From NCBI RefSeq assembly GCF_002257695.2, contig NZ_CP155571.1: a stretch of DNA of 64,000 bases. The stretch is one strand, 5' to 3'. The first letter of the stretch is position 1; each line of letters starts with the position of its first letter. The translations under genes were made by a program, and so were the position numbers. The notes below the pieces were generated by a model. The model was not told the DNA's origin. It ran no database searches and saw nothing but the letters and a program-made list of their open reading frames with translations. Of the stretch, positions 51,059 to 59,234 are shown one piece after another. Source of the DNA: Sporomusa acidovorans. Its GTDB lineage: Bacteria; Bacillota; Negativicutes; Sporomusales; Sporomusaceae.

Positions 51059-51214
51059 TTCTGTCTAAATAAGCGGGGCCACGTCACCAAACATTCATCT
51101 ACCCAGCCCTATATCCTGTCAGTTGTTGCCTTATGACGACAACTGAAAACCCGGAACGTCGTTCCCCACTGCTCCCGCCGGTTGTCCCTCATGCCTTCTC
51201 AGGTTTAGACAGAA
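51059..51214 (-). ncRNA. Unassigned structured RNA element upstream of fhs
   Basis: Perfect 11-bp terminal repeats TTCTGTCTAAA (51059-51069) and TTTAGACAGAA (51204-51214) enclose 134 bases with several hairpins on the minus strand: GGAAC-GAC-GUUCC, UCAGUUGU...ACAACUGA (8 bp) and GCGGG/CCCGC. A weak promoter (TTTACT-N17-TATAGC near 51222-51250) would start transcription just before it. The length and the rod-like shape with a long closing stem resemble 6S RNA, but I cannot confirm the consensus. An fhs leader element or a MITE are alternatives. It is not a recognisable ZTP or THF riboswitch. Confidence 0.45.
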
Positions 51215-51296
51215 CAACTCGGAGCTATATGCGATTATTCAACCAGAGTAAAATATATTTTAAAAATTACAATAAACCCCAGTGATGGAATGTTGT

Positions 51297-51346
51297 AAAA
51301 AAACCTTCTGCAATACCATAAAAAAGGTACTTACAGAAGGTTTTTT
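51297..51346 (-). terminator. Intrinsic terminator after the carboxynorspermidine dehydrogenase gene
   Basis: Arms AAAAAACCTTCTG / CAGAAGGTTTTTT with an interior loop and T-runs on the minus strand, eight bases after the 51354 stop. Confidence 0.78.
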
Positions 51347-51353
51347 CTGATAC

Positions 51354-52613
51354 TCACACTGATTCTAACGATTCAATAACCGGCGGTTCAAAGGTCACCG
51401 GGTTTTCGAGCACTTCTGTAGGCAGGCCCATAGACGTGAGCAATTTAATAAACGGCTGGGGATTCAATTCTTCTACATTGACCATCTGCTTGACATCCCA
51501 TTCGCCGCGGGCGACCAATATGGCAGCCGCAACAGGGGGAACTCCGGCCGTATAGCTTATCGCCTGCGACTCAACTTCCTGGTAGCATTCGGCATGATCA
51601 CAAATATTATAAATAAATATCTCCCGTTTTTTGTTGTCTTTCGTGCCCCGGATAAAATTGCCGATGCAGGTTTTGCCGACATAGCCGGGCGCCAGCGAGG
51701 AGGGGTCCGGCAGCAAGGCTTTTAGAACTTTTAACGGCGCAATTTCCACGCCTTCAGTCACTTTAACCGGCTTTTCCGAGGTTAAACCCAACTTGGTCAA
51801 AACGGTAAACACATTGATATAATGTTCGCTAAACCCCATCCAAAAGCGGATAGAATGTGCATCCATATTTTTCGATAAAGAATGAAGCTCATCATGACCT
51901 GTTAAATACACCGGACAATTTCCCACAACGGGAAAATCATAGTCCATTTTGATCGAATGCACTTTTTGCAACACCCACTTTCGATCAATCCAGGTCCACA
52001 CTTTTCTGAATTCCCGGAAATTGATCTCCGGATCAAAGTTGGTAGCAAAAAATTTACCATGACTGCCGGCATTAACATCCAAAATATCAATGGTATCAAT
52101 GTGGTCAAAATAATCCTGCTGAGCCAGCGCACACCATGCATTCACCACGCCGGGATCAAAACCGATCCCTAAAATGGCGGTAACGCCTTTTTCCGCACAA
52201 CGTTCTCTGCGCTTCCACTCATAATTCGCATACCAGGGAGGGTTTTCGCAGACTTTGTCAGGCTCTTCGTGGATAGCGGTATCCATATACACAGCACCGG
52301 TTTCTATACATGCCTCTAAAACCGACATGTTCACATAGGCCTGCCCCACATTGATGACAATTTCTGATTGCGTATCTTTGATTAATTGAACCAGCGAAGG
52401 AATATTCATTGCATCCACTTTACGCGAATACAATTTTTTCGTTTCATCCTTCAGGTGGTTTTTCCGACGGATACTTTCAATAATGGCATCACATTTTTGC
52501 TGGGTACGCGAAGCAATGCAGATATCGCCCAATACATTATTATTCATCGCACATTTATGGGCAACTACATGACCCACGCCACCAGCACCGACAATTAGAA
52601 CGTTTTTTCTCAT
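51354..52613 (-). CDS. Carboxynorspermidine/carboxyspermidine synthase (saccharopine dehydrogenase family)
   Basis: A 419-residue NAD(P)H-dependent enzyme. The Rossmann start VLIVGAGGVGHVVAHKCAMN, then DICIASRTQQKCD, GQAYVNMSVLEACIETGAVYMDTAIHEEP, AILGIGFDPGVVNAWCALAQ and TGHDELHSLSKN fit the carboxynorspermidine synthase branch of the saccharopine dehydrogenase family. It joins aspartate semialdehyde to a diamine (diaminopropane or putrescine). The ATG at 52613 follows GGAGAAGG. Twenty-six bases upstream ends the decarboxylase gene, so the pair makes norspermidine or spermidine without S-adenosylmethionine. Confidence 0.9.
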   Translation of the reverse strand: MRKNVLIVGAGGVGHVVAHKCAMNNNVLGDICIASRTQQKCDAIIESIRRKNHLKDETKKLYSRKVDAMNIPSLVQLIKDTQSEIVINVGQAYVNMSVLEACIETGAVYMDTAIHEEPDKVCENPPWYANYEWKRRERCAEKGVTAILGIGFDPGVVNAWCALAQQDYFDHIDTIDILDVNAGSHGKFFATNFDPEINFREFRKVWTWIDRKWVLQKVHSIKMDYDFPVVGNCPVYLTGHDELHSLSKNMDAHSIRFWMGFSEHYINVFTVLTKLGLTSEKPVKVTEGVEIAPLKVLKALLPDPSSLAPGYVGKTCIGNFIRGTKDNKKREIFIYNICDHAECYQEVESQAISYTAGVPPVAAAILVARGEWDVKQMVNVEELNPQPFIKLLTSMGLPTEVLENPVTFEPPVIESLESV

Positions 52614-52639
52614 TTCCTTCTCCTCTACTCGTAAATTAA

Positions 52640-53743
52640 TTATGATAAACAATTGATAAAATCCGTGTAGTCAAACTCCTTGACAAGCTCTTCCGTACCG
52701 TTTAGCCTGCGTACAACAATCGCCGGCATTTTGAGGCCGTTGAACCAGTTCTTCTTGACCATGGTATAGCCTGCCGCATCGGCAAAACGGATTTCACTGC
52801 CGATTTCCAGTTTCTCGTTAAACTGAAAGGTGCCAAAAACGTCGCCGGCCAAACAAGAGCGTCCGGCGACCATATATCGGTACCGGCCCCTGCCGCCGGT
52901 ATCCAGTTTGGCTGCTTGCCGGTAAATCAGCAAATCCAGCATGTGGGCTTCCACCGATGCGTCCACAATGGCAATATCAATTTCATTCTGCACCAGGTCA
53001 ACCACCCGGGTAACCAGTTCGGCACAGCCGGTGATGGCGCTTTCCCCCGGTTCCAAATACACCTGAAGGTCGAAGCGTTTGGCAAATTCGGCAAGTTTTT
53101 GGCAAAACTTCTCTACCGGATAACCTTCTTTCGTAAAGTATAGGCCACCGCCAAGGCTGATCCATTGCAATTTCTCCAGCAAGTCGCCGTAATGCTCGCC
53201 GATGGTATCCAGTTGCCGGGAAAAGGCGTCAAAATCATCGTTTTCACAATTATAATGAAATAGCAAACCACTTAGGCGCGGTATTTGCTTGGCCAGCATC
53301 GCTTTATCAACTACGCCTAAGCGTGAATAGCTGCGAGCCGGATCTGCCAGATCAAAATGTGAATAGCTAATTCCCGGATTTACACGTAGTCCAAGCTTGG
53401 CCGACTTCGCGATATCATAATACCTATCCAGTTGGGAGACTGAATTAAAAATAATTTTGTCAGCAAATTGAGTTACAGCCCGGATATCTTCCTCAGAATA
53501 ACCTACACAATAGGCATGAGTTTCCTTGCCAAACTTTTCAAAACCGAGACGTGCTTCAAACAGCGAACTGGATGTAGTGCCATCCATATATTCGCGCATC
53601 AAGGCAAACACGCTCCAGGTAGAAAAACATTTCAGCGCCAATACCGACCTAGCCCCGGAAAGCCGGCGCACCTGTTGAATAATTTTTAAGTTGCGCAGCA
53701 ACTTTTTCTCATCAATAAGATAATACGGGGTAGAAATTTTCAT
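52640..53743 (-). CDS. nspC: Carboxynorspermidine decarboxylase
   Basis: A 367-residue PLP-dependent decarboxylase of the fold III (alanine racemase-like) group: PYYLIDEKKLLRNLKIIQQVRR, then SVLALKCFSTWSVFALMREYMDGTTSSSLFEARLGFEKFG with the PLP lysine in LALKCF, GLRVNPGISYSHFDLADPARSYSRLGV, LEPGESAITGCAELVT and GRSCLAGDVFG. These are the NspC hallmarks. It decarboxylates carboxynorspermidine or carboxyspermidine made by the partner encoded downstream. Confidence 0.93.
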   Translation of the reverse strand: MKISTPYYLIDEKKLLRNLKIIQQVRRLSGARSVLALKCFSTWSVFALMREYMDGTTSSSLFEARLGFEKFGKETHAYCVGYSEEDIRAVTQFADKIIFNSVSQLDRYYDIAKSAKLGLRVNPGISYSHFDLADPARSYSRLGVVDKAMLAKQIPRLSGLLFHYNCENDDFDAFSRQLDTIGEHYGDLLEKLQWISLGGGLYFTKEGYPVEKFCQKLAEFAKRFDLQVYLEPGESAITGCAELVTRVVDLVQNEIDIAIVDASVEAHMLDLLIYRQAAKLDTGGRGRYRYMVAGRSCLAGDVFGTFQFNEKLEIGSEIRFADAAGYTMVKKNWFNGLKMPAIVVRRLNGTEELVKEFDYTDFINCLS

Positions 53744-54211
53744 TTTCTCATAAACTCCTACTTTTATATGATGTTCAGCAATTGATTAAATAAAAGATAA
53801 CAGCAAATAAGCCACCCTGCCCCTTATAATCCTATGCGGATTACCGAGACAAAGCAGCAGAAGGCAGTGATGGTAATTACTCTTTCTGCATTTTACTCTG
53901 ACATTAATAATAGCAAAAAACAACGGATTTGTCGAATATTCTTTGAAATAAAGCAAAATTTAGCCGTAAAACCGGTTTCAAAGCAAAATAACAGGTTTCC
54001 GCTCATTCGCATTGATTTAATCTAAATAAATGTCTGTCACTAACAGCTACTTACAATCTGCCTCTCCATATATGTATTACCTTGCAAACAAAAGATAGTA
54101 CTCCTTTTTTTTTGCAAAGTAACAAAGAATAACTTAAACTAACTTACAGCGTACAAACTCTAACCGCTTTCTGCATGTCTTCGGCATGGCCTGACCGCCT
54201 GAGGCAATAGG
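53744..54211. other. Intergenic region, AT-rich
   Basis: About 470 bases upstream of nspC and downstream of an orphan receiver gene. I see no credible coding frame, no clear terminator and no recognised RNA. The nspC promoter should lie here. Confidence 0.4.
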
Positions 54212-54580
54212 TTAAACGCCTTGCGGGCGCCGCAACGCAGCCGCTAATTCATTAACACTAACCGGTTTGTGCAGCAACGTATGGAAGCCCCGCAATCTAA
54301 CTTCCTGAGCAATGTCTTCGCTCATAAAACCTGATACGATAATTACCTTTAATTCCGGCAGCAGAAGTTGTATTACCCCCGCAAACTTCAGACCGTCAAT
54401 ATCAGGCATTCGCAGGTCTGTGACCACGGCGTCATAGTTATGGTTATTACCCAGATCAATGCAGTCCCGCATAGCCTTTAAGGGTTCTGTATAGGTATCA
54501 CAGGTATGCCCCAGGAGTTCTAAAGCGATTTTCATTCCCAAAAGAGAACCGGCATCATCGTCAACTAATAAAATATGCAT
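54212..54580 (-). CDS. Orphan single-domain response regulator
   Basis: A 122-residue receiver domain: HILLVDDDAGSLLG, phospho-acceptor Asp55 in AVVTDLRMPDIDG, Ser in IIVSGF, Lys in LLHKPVSVNEL. There is no output domain and no kinase gene nearby. It differs in sequence from the receiver at 4426-4803. It may act in a phosphorelay or by protein contact. The start ATG is at 54580 with a GCGGGA-type site; long non-coding stretches flank it on both sides. Confidence 0.85.
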   Translation of the reverse strand: MHILLVDDDAGSLLGMKIALELLGHTCDTYTEPLKAMRDCIDLGNNHNYDAVVTDLRMPDIDGLKFAGVIQLLLPELKVIIVSGFMSEDIAQEVRLRGFHTLLHKPVSVNELAAALRRPQGV

Positions 54581-55064
54581 TTTTATCCCGCCTTACGAGT
54601 AATATACACTCGTCTCCGAATTCTGAGTTTGCTGTATAAAATAAGCTCTTTGTCGGTGTATCATACCCGAATATCGCAAATAGCGTGCCAAGAACATCAG
54701 AATCTCACATTCTATTTGTCATCTTTGCCTTAACCACCGAAACTATGCGAAAAATATAAAAACCAAGCCGCTTTCGCTATTGGAAAGCAAATAAGGAAAA
54801 GGGCTTTGGCGATGCAATTTTTGTATAAAATCTTCGACAAAATATGCAATTTTTGTCTACTAACCGGTTCTACTTGCCCCAAGAAACTCATAGACTAATA
54901 ACAGGATCACAAATAAAGAATTATGGGAAGCTGCAGGATTTTGTATAAAAGTGCAGAAACAATTAAGTACCGCGTAGTGCTATAATTAATCTCTGCCTCC
55001 AGGAAAATATTTGGGCATCCTGCCGGTAATTACGGCTTATATAATACGAAACGGAGGGATTACG
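54581..55064. other. Intergenic region with short direct repeats
   Basis: About 480 bases between divergent genes. The motif TGCAATTTTTGT occurs twice (near 54815 and 54848), and a related ATTTTGTATAAAA occurs near 54935, so there may be a small binding-site cluster. No coding frame or RNA family is recognisable. Confidence 0.4.
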
Positions 55065-55412
55065 ATGTTTGCACTTAACTTTATTTCAGAGCATAACGAA
55101 CAGCTATTACTATCCCGCAAAAAAACAACCACAATCCGCCCAGGAGACATTCGGGACATTTATCCCGAAAACTCAATTGTTTGGGTTACCTTCGGTAAAA
55201 GATATGGTCAGAAGAAAAAACTGTATACAGCCGTCATCGATAGAGTACTCACAAAAAAATATAGCGATTTGACAACAAATGAATTGAAGCATCAAAATCC
55301 TGAAATTAACACGGTAGAAGAACTTATTCAAATATTTGAGGACATTTATGAGAAGCAAATTCATATTGACGATACAGTGACCGTCATCCACTTTTCGGAG
55401 ATAATAGAATAA
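55065..55412 (+). CDS. ASCH domain-like protein
   Basis: A 115-residue protein resembling ASCH (PUA-like beta-barrel) domains: LNFISEHNEQLLLSRKKTTTIRPGDIRDIYPENSIVWVTFGKRYGQKKKLYTAVIDRVLTKKYSDLT. The KTTTIRPGD segment, with TIR replacing the usual T-x-R, lies where ASCH proteins have their ligand-facing turn. These domains are suspected of binding RNA or acting as nucleases or amidases. The ATG at 55065 follows GGAGGG by seven bases. A terminator follows. Function is unknown. Confidence 0.75.
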   Translation: MFALNFISEHNEQLLLSRKKTTTIRPGDIRDIYPENSIVWVTFGKRYGQKKKLYTAVIDRVLTKKYSDLTTNELKHQNPEINTVEELIQIFEDIYEKQIHIDDTVTVIHFSEIIE

Positions 55413-55417
55413 ATAGT

Positions 55418-55458
55418 AAAAAGGCTTAACTCCAGGTTTTGGAGCTAAGCCTTTTGCG
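55418..55458. terminator. Bidirectional terminator between ASCH and lysine permease genes
   Basis: Arms AAAAGGCTTAACTCCA / TGGAGCTAAGCCTTTT (one mismatch) around GGTTT; A- and T-flanked on both strands. Confidence 0.78.
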
Positions 55459-55472
55459 TTTTGCCAAAAAAC

Positions 55473-56897
55473 TTATTTGCCTGAGGAAAGCTGAACCGCC
55501 GCTTCCTTTTTCCCATTGCAAAACAGCCGGTAGTACCCGTAAATACCGGCTAATACAACCGTGCCGGCATATAGCACAATATGCTGCGTTTCATCAAAAT
55601 ACAAGCTGAAAATGATCCCCAAGTTTAAAACGATCGTTAAAATCGGAACCAGGGGATACAGGGGCGTACGAAAAATTAAATCACGAACTTTACCGCCCAT
55701 TTTTTTATACTCCTGGCGAAAATTAAGCTGACACCAGGCGATGATTACCCAAATTAAACAGCCTGTTAGACCTGTACTGGACATTAACCAAAGATAAACC
55801 GTATCAGCGGCATAAACCTGAGTCAAAAGCGAAAGACCGGCAAGCGCCAGAGTTATAAGAACTCCGTTGAAAGGAACGCCATTACGGTTCAATTTTCCCA
55901 GCCAGGCGGGGGCAAGATTTTCGCGGGACATGGACCACAAAAGGCGTGAGCAGGCATATAATGCCGAATTGCCCGCAGACAGGGCCGACGTCAGCACAAC
56001 GGCACTCATTATGGTTTCCGCGAAAGGTATCCCGGTCCTGGCAAAAACATGGGCGAACGGGCTTTCCATGACCCCGGCTTCTTTCCAGGGAATTGTGGCT
56101 GTCAATACAAAAATAGCCACTACATAAAACAGGATAATCCGCAAAGTCACGCCTTTAATAACCCGTGGAACATTTTTACCCGGCTCCTCACATTCGGCAG
56201 CCGCAATTCCGACAAGTTCAGCACCCTGGAAGGAATAGACGACAGCAATCATCGATAAAAATACGGCAAAAAAACCATTAGGGAAAATACCCTGATCCTG
56301 CATAAAGTTGGACAAACCGATGGCTCCTTCGTTACCCACAGACCCAAACATCAAAGCCGTGCCGGCAATAATAAAGGCAATAATCGCCGTTACCTTGATA
56401 CCGGCAAACCAAAATTCCGCTTCCCCATAATTTTTGACCGAAATTAAATTGAGCAGCGCCAAACTGATAGCAAAACCGGCACACCACACCCATACAGGTA
56501 TCTGGGGGAACCAGTTATTCGCAATAATACCGGCTGCGGTAAAATCGGCCGCAATACAGGTTGCCCAGTTGACCCAATATAACCATCCGGTCGTAAAACC
56601 GGCTCCTGGTGAAATAAAACGTGACGCATAGGACTGAAAAGATCCCGAAACCGGCATAGCCGTAGATAATTCGGCAAGGCATAATAAAACCAGCAACATG
56701 ACGAGGCCGCCAACCATATACCCCAGGATAGCGCCAAACGGACCGGCCTGGCTAATGGTTTGCCCCGAACCCAAAAAGAGTCCTGTGCCAATGGTGCCAC
56801 CGACAGAAATCATCATCAAATGGCGTGACTTCAAGTCCCGCTTCAATCCCTTTTTATCCGGGCACAGTTGTTCCAGATCGACTGTCTGTGCAGACAT
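55473..56897 (-). CDS. lysP: Lysine-specific permease (amino acid permease, AAT family)
   Basis: A 474-residue APC permease with twelve spans: KRDLKSRHLMMISVGGTIGTGLFLGSGQTISQAGP, the AAT-family start; PVSGSFQSYASRFISPGAGFTTGWLYWVNW; GAELVGIAAAECEEPGKNVPRVI; YACSRLLWSMSRENLAPAWLGKLNRNGVPFNGVLIT. The family includes LysP, GabP, AroP and ProY. The lysine riboswitch in its leader (57057-57306) fixes the substrate as lysine with good likelihood. I use the ATG at 56897 with AAGGA upstream; the frame open to 57020 overlaps the leader. Confidence 0.9.
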   Translation of the reverse strand: MSAQTVDLEQLCPDKKGLKRDLKSRHLMMISVGGTIGTGLFLGSGQTISQAGPFGAILGYMVGGLVMLLVLLCLAELSTAMPVSGSFQSYASRFISPGAGFTTGWLYWVNWATCIAADFTAAGIIANNWFPQIPVWVWCAGFAISLALLNLISVKNYGEAEFWFAGIKVTAIIAFIIAGTALMFGSVGNEGAIGLSNFMQDQGIFPNGFFAVFLSMIAVVYSFQGAELVGIAAAECEEPGKNVPRVIKGVTLRIILFYVVAIFVLTATIPWKEAGVMESPFAHVFARTGIPFAETIMSAVVLTSALSAGNSALYACSRLLWSMSRENLAPAWLGKLNRNGVPFNGVLITLALAGLSLLTQVYAADTVYLWLMSSTGLTGCLIWVIIAWCQLNFRQEYKKMGGKVRDLIFRTPLYPLVPILTIVLNLGIIFSLYFDETQHIVLYAGTVVLAGIYGYYRLFCNGKKEAAVQLSSGK

Positions 56898-57056
56898 ACA
56901 AAAAATTCCTTCTTTCTCACAAAGATAAATATCTCTCTTGTTCCCGGGAAAAATAACCTTCCAGTCAGAAACCCCGGCTAACGCCGAGCCTGTGGCGAAA
57001 GCGCTGGCCACTGGTTGCACTTATGTCAACAGAATTCTGTTATAAATTCTGTTTGA

Positions 57057-57306
57057 CAAAAATAAAAAGACAGTCGTAGCGCATCGACTGCCTTAATAAC
57101 AGTTCCAGACAACAATTCCCAGGTTGCTGTTTGTTGTCCGGATGAACTAGCGCTCCACCAAAATGGCGACAGTAGTATAGCTGTTAACCATACTCCCAGC
57201 CTGAATGCCTGGCAACATACAGACTTCGGCAATCCATCCTTTCCCTGCGGTTCATCGCTGCCGGCTCGCCACAGGTACTCATAGTGATTGCTCCTCTAAG
57301 TCATCC
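57057..57306 (-). promoter_or_regulatory. Lysine riboswitch (L-box) with terminator
   Basis: On the minus strand, read from 57306, the conserved lysine aptamer elements appear in order: P1 arm GGATGACTTAG, AGAGGAGC, GAGTA, GGAAAGGA, TTGCCGAAG, GGCTGGGAG, ACTGTCGC and P1 arm CTAGTTCATCC (57150-57140). A terminator follows: GGCAGTCG/CGACTGTC (57069-57092) plus TTTTTATTTTT. Binding lysine should stabilise the aptamer, allow the terminator to form and shut off the permease gene. About 160 further leader bases separate it from lysP. Confidence 0.9.
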
Positions 57307-57398
57307 TTAAGGATTTTCCTATTCACTTCGTCTTTATTCCGCGGACTAAAAGATCTTTTGTCTTTATAACTGTACCATTATTTGTATTTTCTGTCAAG

Positions 57399-57715
57399 GA
57401 TGAGTCAAGGGACGGTTCTCGATGAGTCAAGGGACGGTTCTCTGACTCACTACATTTTTAAAATTTAACTTTCATTAAGACTACTATTCTTAAAGACGCA
57501 TAAATTTTTTGCCAAATTACCAAAAAATTTGGCAGAAATCTATTTTTCATCATACTAATGATACAGTTCTGGATAATGCAGACCAGCTAAGGTAAAACTT
57601 GGAAACACGCACGTTAATCTGCCTTAAATCTGCCATGAAACAAGGAACCTGTCTGCGTTCTTTTAATACCATTAATTGGCAAGTAAAGAACCGTCCCTAC
57701 TTGCTACTATTTTGC
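57399..57715. repeat. REPIN/MITE-like element with inverted palindromic ends
   Basis: A 22-base unit containing GAGTCAAGGGACGGTTCTC occurs twice in tandem (57399-57420, 57421-57442); the second copy plus CTGACTC folds into a GAGTCA hairpin. At the other end GCAAGTAAAGAACCGTCCC plus TACTTGC (57679-57704) folds into a hairpin whose loop is the inverse complement. Repeats with a GGGACGGTTCT core are often linked to REP-associated (IS200-like) transposases in Firmicutes. No transposase gene lies here, so this would be a non-autonomous copy. Confidence 0.6.
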
Positions 57716-57723
57716 CAAAAAAA

Positions 57724-57770
57724 CAAAGCTCTCTAGTCCGCGTATTTACTGGACTAGCAGAGCTTTTTTA
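57724..57770. terminator. Terminator at the end of the VapBC-type pair
   Basis: Arms AAAGCTCTCTAGTCC / GGACTAGCAGAGCTTT with small mismatches, T-runs on both strands; about 30 bases after the toxin stop at 57801. Confidence 0.7.
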
Positions 57771-57800
57771 CTTGTTTTGCTGCAAAACTCAGGATTTATA

Positions 57801-58235
57801 TCATACCCTTTTTCTTTTCACTCCACGAAACTTATCAAAGTGATTGTCGAAGGAGTACACCGCCTGATCGGCAGCCAGTGCTTTGGCGGCAACAATCGCA
57901 TCGGCCCAATCAATACCGTTCATTTCAAAAAATTCTAAGGCTTGCGCAAGTGTTGCTGCATCTGTTTCTGTCTCAATTCCCGGCAACCTTATTAAGGAAC
58001 GTAAGGTTTTAGAAATATCAGTGCGACTATGCTTATAGTAGCTTTGTAATACAAATACGGCTTCGATAAAGATCGTATCACATAGAATTAGAATTTCTTC
58101 CCCATCACTTGCCCGTTTAAATAAATCACGTGCTTTATCGGCATGGTCACCACCATCACCAACCAAAAACCGGATGATAATGTTCGTATCAATCCTGCTC
58201 TTGGGAATCGTATCCAAGTCTTGTGATTCGCTCAT
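57801..58235 (-). CDS. PIN-domain toxin (VapC-like)
   Basis: A 144-residue PIN-domain ribonuclease: RIDTNIIIRFLVGD (first catalytic Asp), CDTIFIEAVFVL (Glu), GIDWADAIVAAKA (Asp pair) and VYSFDNHFDKFRGV (last Asp). VapC toxins cut tRNA or rRNA when freed from the antitoxin. The start overlaps the antitoxin gene by 47 bases, unusually long; a later start would shorten the polar N-terminus (MSESQDLDTIPK), but no good site is seen. Adjacent to the AbrB-type antitoxin. Confidence 0.88.
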   Translation of the reverse strand: MSESQDLDTIPKSRIDTNIIIRFLVGDGGDHADKARDLFKRASDGEEILILCDTIFIEAVFVLQSYYKHSRTDISKTLRSLIRLPGIETETDAATLAQALEFFEMNGIDWADAIVAAKALAADQAVYSFDNHFDKFRGVKRKRV

Positions 58236-58500
58236 TTATCATTGCCTCCCTAAGTTTACTGATGTTTGCCGGCTTCATTGGAACCGATGTTTTTAGTATC
58301 CCGAATAGACCATCGACTGTCGGCTCAGGTTCGATGACTATCATACCGTCAGGTTTAACAAAAATGTTGATGCGGTGGGAACCTCCAGCCATAACACCCA
58401 GGTGTTCGCGGACTGCTTTGGGCAAGGTAACTTGCCCCTGGCTACTCACGGGAATACGCCGAAATTCAACTAACCGGCCAGTACGTTCTACCGTATTCAT
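58189..58500 (-). CDS. AbrB/MazE-type antitoxin
   Basis: A 103-residue protein with a SpoVT-AbrB swapped-hairpin DNA-binding domain (FRRIPVSSQGQVTLPKAVREHLGVMAGGSHRINIFVKPDGMIVIEP, residues about 13-57) and a C-terminal tail (VDGLFGILKTSVPMKPANISKLREAMINERI) that should wrap the PIN toxin. The ATG at 58500 follows GGAGG by about nine bases. It is the first gene of the pair and would repress its own promoter. Confidence 0.88.
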   Translation of the reverse strand: MNTVERTGRLVEFRRIPVSSQGQVTLPKAVREHLGVMAGGSHRINIFVKPDGMIVIEPEPTVDGLFGILKTSVPMKPANISKLREAMINERITRLGYDSQEQD

Positions 58501-58784
58501 AATAATATTACCTCCAGATTTTCCTTTTTCTTTAGTATATGAAAAAATACAATAAAAGCACACATTATAAATAACCAATCTTACGTCTTTATTATACACC
58601 AAAAATAAAAAATTTTATACATAAATTTAATTTACGATAATCAAAAGGACTGTGCTGAGAACCTATGAATGAGGAAAGCAACTACTTCCCCCCGACCTTA
58701 CATAGCGAGTGTTGCGGCAATACGATCAAAGTGGGCAGCGTTGATTTTGTGGAATAATCCAAACATATGTTTTGTTCATTTTAC

Positions 58785-58812
58785 TTGCATTTCCGGTATA
58801 AAGAGCTATAAT
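58785..58812 (+). promoter_or_regulatory. Promoter of the structured RNA/regulator transcript
   Basis: TTGCAT (58785-58790), a 16-base spacer and a perfect TATAAT (58807-58812); transcription would begin near 58819, right before the folded region. Confidence 0.65.
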
Positions 58813-58818
58813 TAGAAA

Positions 58819-59141
58819 TAGGTGGAAATTAAAAGTCGCCGTGTCCTGAAAGTGTTGGAAGCACTTCCAGGCACGAGCAGGTGTACGAGGCACCTACACG
58901 TAACAGTTAACTGTCCACGACGACACTATTATTATACCGTGTTGCCGCTTGGGATACAAGCATGGCCAGCCGGTTAAAAGAGTGTTTGTCCGGGGGCGGA
59001 GCTGTGCGGCTGCGCGCAATATCTGCATACGGTAACAGGCGGTCAACGGATTTTTGATCAAAAGCGCCTGATTACAGATAGAAGCAGGCGATAGAGCAAG
59101 CGCATGTGTAGGTTGAAAGACCTGCCATGCGCTTTTAATTT
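58819..59141 (+). ncRNA. Unassigned roughly 320-nt structured RNA ending in a terminator
   Basis: The transcript defined by the promoter at 58785-58812 ends in a terminator: AAGCGCATG...CATGCGCTT around an inner AGGT/ACCT stem, then TTTTAATTT (59098-59141). The first 90 bases (from about 58834) fold into a branched structure. A closing helix GTCGCCGTG/CACGACGAC has one mismatch; inside are the hairpins CCTG-A-AAGTG/CACTT-C-CAGG, AGGTG/CACCT and ACAGTTAACTGT. Further hairpins (GCTTG/CAAGC) follow. No frame longer than about 40 codons with a start site is present. It could be a free regulatory RNA or an attenuator of the activator gene that follows. Known riboswitch, tmRNA, RNase P and SRP signatures are absent. 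Confidence 0.55.
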
Positions 59142-59234
59142 CCTCCCAAACCGGGTTGGACTGCAGGTTCCTCCAACATGGGACTCCAACAGGGGAACCT
59201 GCGGTTACAGCCTGAATCGAGGGAGGGACTTTCT

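Noticed and set aside
51059..51214. ZTP (pfl) or THF riboswitch upstream of fhs
   Set aside because: Neither the CCGCCTGGGC/GGGGAGCG pair of pfl nor the GGAGAGTAG start of THF could be found.
57399..57442. CRISPR-like tandem repeat
   Set aside because: Only two adjacent copies without spacers and no cas genes.
58819..59141. tmRNA, RNase P RNA, SRP RNA or tRNA-Sec
   Set aside because: None of the conserved core sequences of these RNAs is present, and there is no CCA end or anticodon arm.
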